A program made the translations under genes and the position numbers. Below the pieces are notes generated by a model that worked only from the letters and a program-made list of their open reading frames with translations, was not told the DNA's origin and did not search any database. 64,000 nt of DNA from JASJBU01 sp963797085 (lineage in GTDB: Bacteria > Pseudomonadota > Gammaproteobacteria > Chromatiales > Chromatiaceae), in NCBI GenBank assembly GCA_963797085.1, contig CAWCOA010000026.1:124001-188000 (forward strand), given 5' to 3'. Positions 63,175-64,000 of the stretch are shown here, one piece after another; the stretch's first letter is position 1, and the number at the start of each line of letters is the position of its first letter.

Positions 63175-64000
63175 ATGAATAAGCCATTATCAATTCTGAC
63201 ACTCTCTTTCGCACTCGCATTATTCGGGTGTGCGGCCAATCAGCCGCAGCTTGCCCTACCGACCAAGACAACTGAGCCTGAGGTTCAGGCGAAACCGCAG
63301 GCCAGCAATCCCAACCAAGGGTCCCTGAGCAGCGGCGTGATCTATGACACCCTGACAGCAGAAATTGCAGCCCAACGCGGGGATTACCAGACAGCATTCA
63401 TCCATGCTTTCCGCGCTGCGGAGCAATCCAGAGCGCCTTCTGCAGCGGAACGCGCTACACAACTCGCACTGCAGGCAAAATTAACCCCCGAAGCCATGCA
63501 AGCCACCCGACTCTGGATCGAATTGAATCCGAACTCACTCGGGGCAAACCAAATCGCAGCCCTGCTCACGGCGAATGCAAAACAACTCACTGAAACCGTC
63601 CATCATCTGCGTGAAGTGGTGAGAATAGCCAATCAAAAAGATCAAAATGGCTACCTGAAAGCTGCCGCAATTGCAGAAAAAGCAGGCCCGCCGGAACAGT
63701 CACTTGCCCTATTGCAGCAAGTCATCCCCAGCGATACAGAAGACCCCAGCGCCCTTTATGCCCTAGCCCTGACCGCCAACCAGGCCAAGCAGTATCAGCT
63801 CGCCGAGCAAAACATCAGGCGCGCCTTGCTGCATAGACCCAGTTGGCCGATGGGAATGCTGCTGCTCAGCCGCACTCTGACTGTCCAGGGCGATAAGGAA
63901 GCAGGACTTGAGATACTCCGACAGGCCGTGCTCAACGCTCCTGATAAAACAGAACTGCGCCTGACCTATGCAAGACTACTGCTTGAAAATCAGCAGCTGG
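63175..64000 (+). CDS. TPR lipoprotein, 3' part outside the window
   Basis: The frame runs from ATG 63175 to the right edge without a stop. A signal peptide with lipobox (LSFALALFGCAAN, Cys at residue 19) marks a lipoprotein, probably of the outer membrane. A Pro/Gln-rich linker follows, then helical tetratricopeptide-type repeats (IAAQRGDYQTAFIHAFRAAE, EQSLALLQQVIPSDTEDPSA, YQLAEQNIRRALLHRPSW, GDKEAGLEILRQAVLNAPD). In many gammaproteobacteria a TPR lipoprotein like this precedes lolB and ispE; that neighbourhood lies beyond the window. Confidence 0.85.
   Translation, partial: MNKPLSILTLSFALALFGCAANQPQLALPTKTTEPEVQAKPQASNPNQGSLSSGVIYDTLTAEIAAQRGDYQTAFIHAFRAAEQSRAPSAAERATQLALQAKLTPEAMQATRLWIELNPNSLGANQIAALLTANAKQLTETVHHLREVVRIANQKDQNGYLKAAAIAEKAGPPEQSLALLQQVIPSDTEDPSALYALALTANQAKQYQLAEQNIRRALLHRPSWPMGMLLLSRTLTVQGDKEAGLEILRQAVLNAPDKTELRLTYARLLLENQQL

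Overview
The window is a chromosomal segment of a free-living or symbiotic gammaproteobacterium. The layout of the ribosomal block, the tRNA-Tyr/Gly/Thr-tuf-tRNA-Trp-secE order, and AmpD/AmpE, IlvD and NadC of gammaproteobacterial type all point that way. A lone TusE/DsrC-type protein, a HugZ-like protein, a Dnr-like regulator and a CHASE2/FecR sensory locus would fit a Chromatiales-like sulfur oxidiser, but that placement is inference.

Layout. 1-14.98 kb is sensory and envelope genes: the 3' part of a GGDEF-EAL protein, a Dnr-like regulator, a small lipoprotein, ilvD, then an operon on the minus strand made of an OmpR-type response regulator, a giant LysM-FecR protein with 14 tandem 92-residue repeats, and a CHASE2 histidine kinase; then an OmpA-like protein with four calcium-type repeats, a MscS channel and a GlsB-like membrane protein. 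15-30.6 kb is mixed housekeeping: a thiamine-binding-type protein, HugZ, TusE/DsrC, an EgtB-like protein, nadC-FKBP, a DUF1631 protein, a seven-gene plus-strand run (two DUF1538 membrane proteins, a PII-like protein, a CBS protein, ampD, ampE, a histidine phosphatase), a 28-codon membrane micro-ORF, a CMD-Rieske fusion, a SpoU methyltransferase, a cytochrome b561-type protein and pyruvate kinase. A bidirectional terminator at 30.6 kb closes this part.

30.6-48.8 kb, all on the minus strand, is one continuous translation superoperon: rpsL-rpsG-fusA-tufA, the S10 cluster, the spc cluster with secY, and the alpha cluster ending in rplQ. A near-consensus sigma70 promoter and a leader hairpin lie in front of rpsL. 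48.8-63 kb is the tRNA-tuf-sec-rpo block, also minus strand: tRNA-Tyr, a pair of 180-bp repeats, tRNA-Gly, tRNA-Thr, tufB, tRNA-Trp, secE, nusG, rplK, rplA, rplJ, rplL, rpoB, rpoC. The last 0.8 kb starts a TPR lipoprotein on the plus strand.

Two things stand out. First, the tRNA-Tyr gene is followed by two tandem ~180-bp units that each end with an exact 19-nt copy of the mature tRNA-Tyr 3' end, as in the rtT element of E. coli tyrT; each unit can fold into a string of hairpins that nearly all show GGA in the loop, the architecture of CsrA/RsmA-sequestering RNAs. Second, eight genes (ilvD, the FecR repeat gene, rplB, rplD, rplC, fusA, rplK, secE) each carry one extra base that breaks an otherwise intact frame. 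Six of them are essential translation or secretion genes and no shared slippage motif is seen, so I read these as residual insertion errors in the assembly; the coordinates given join both parts.
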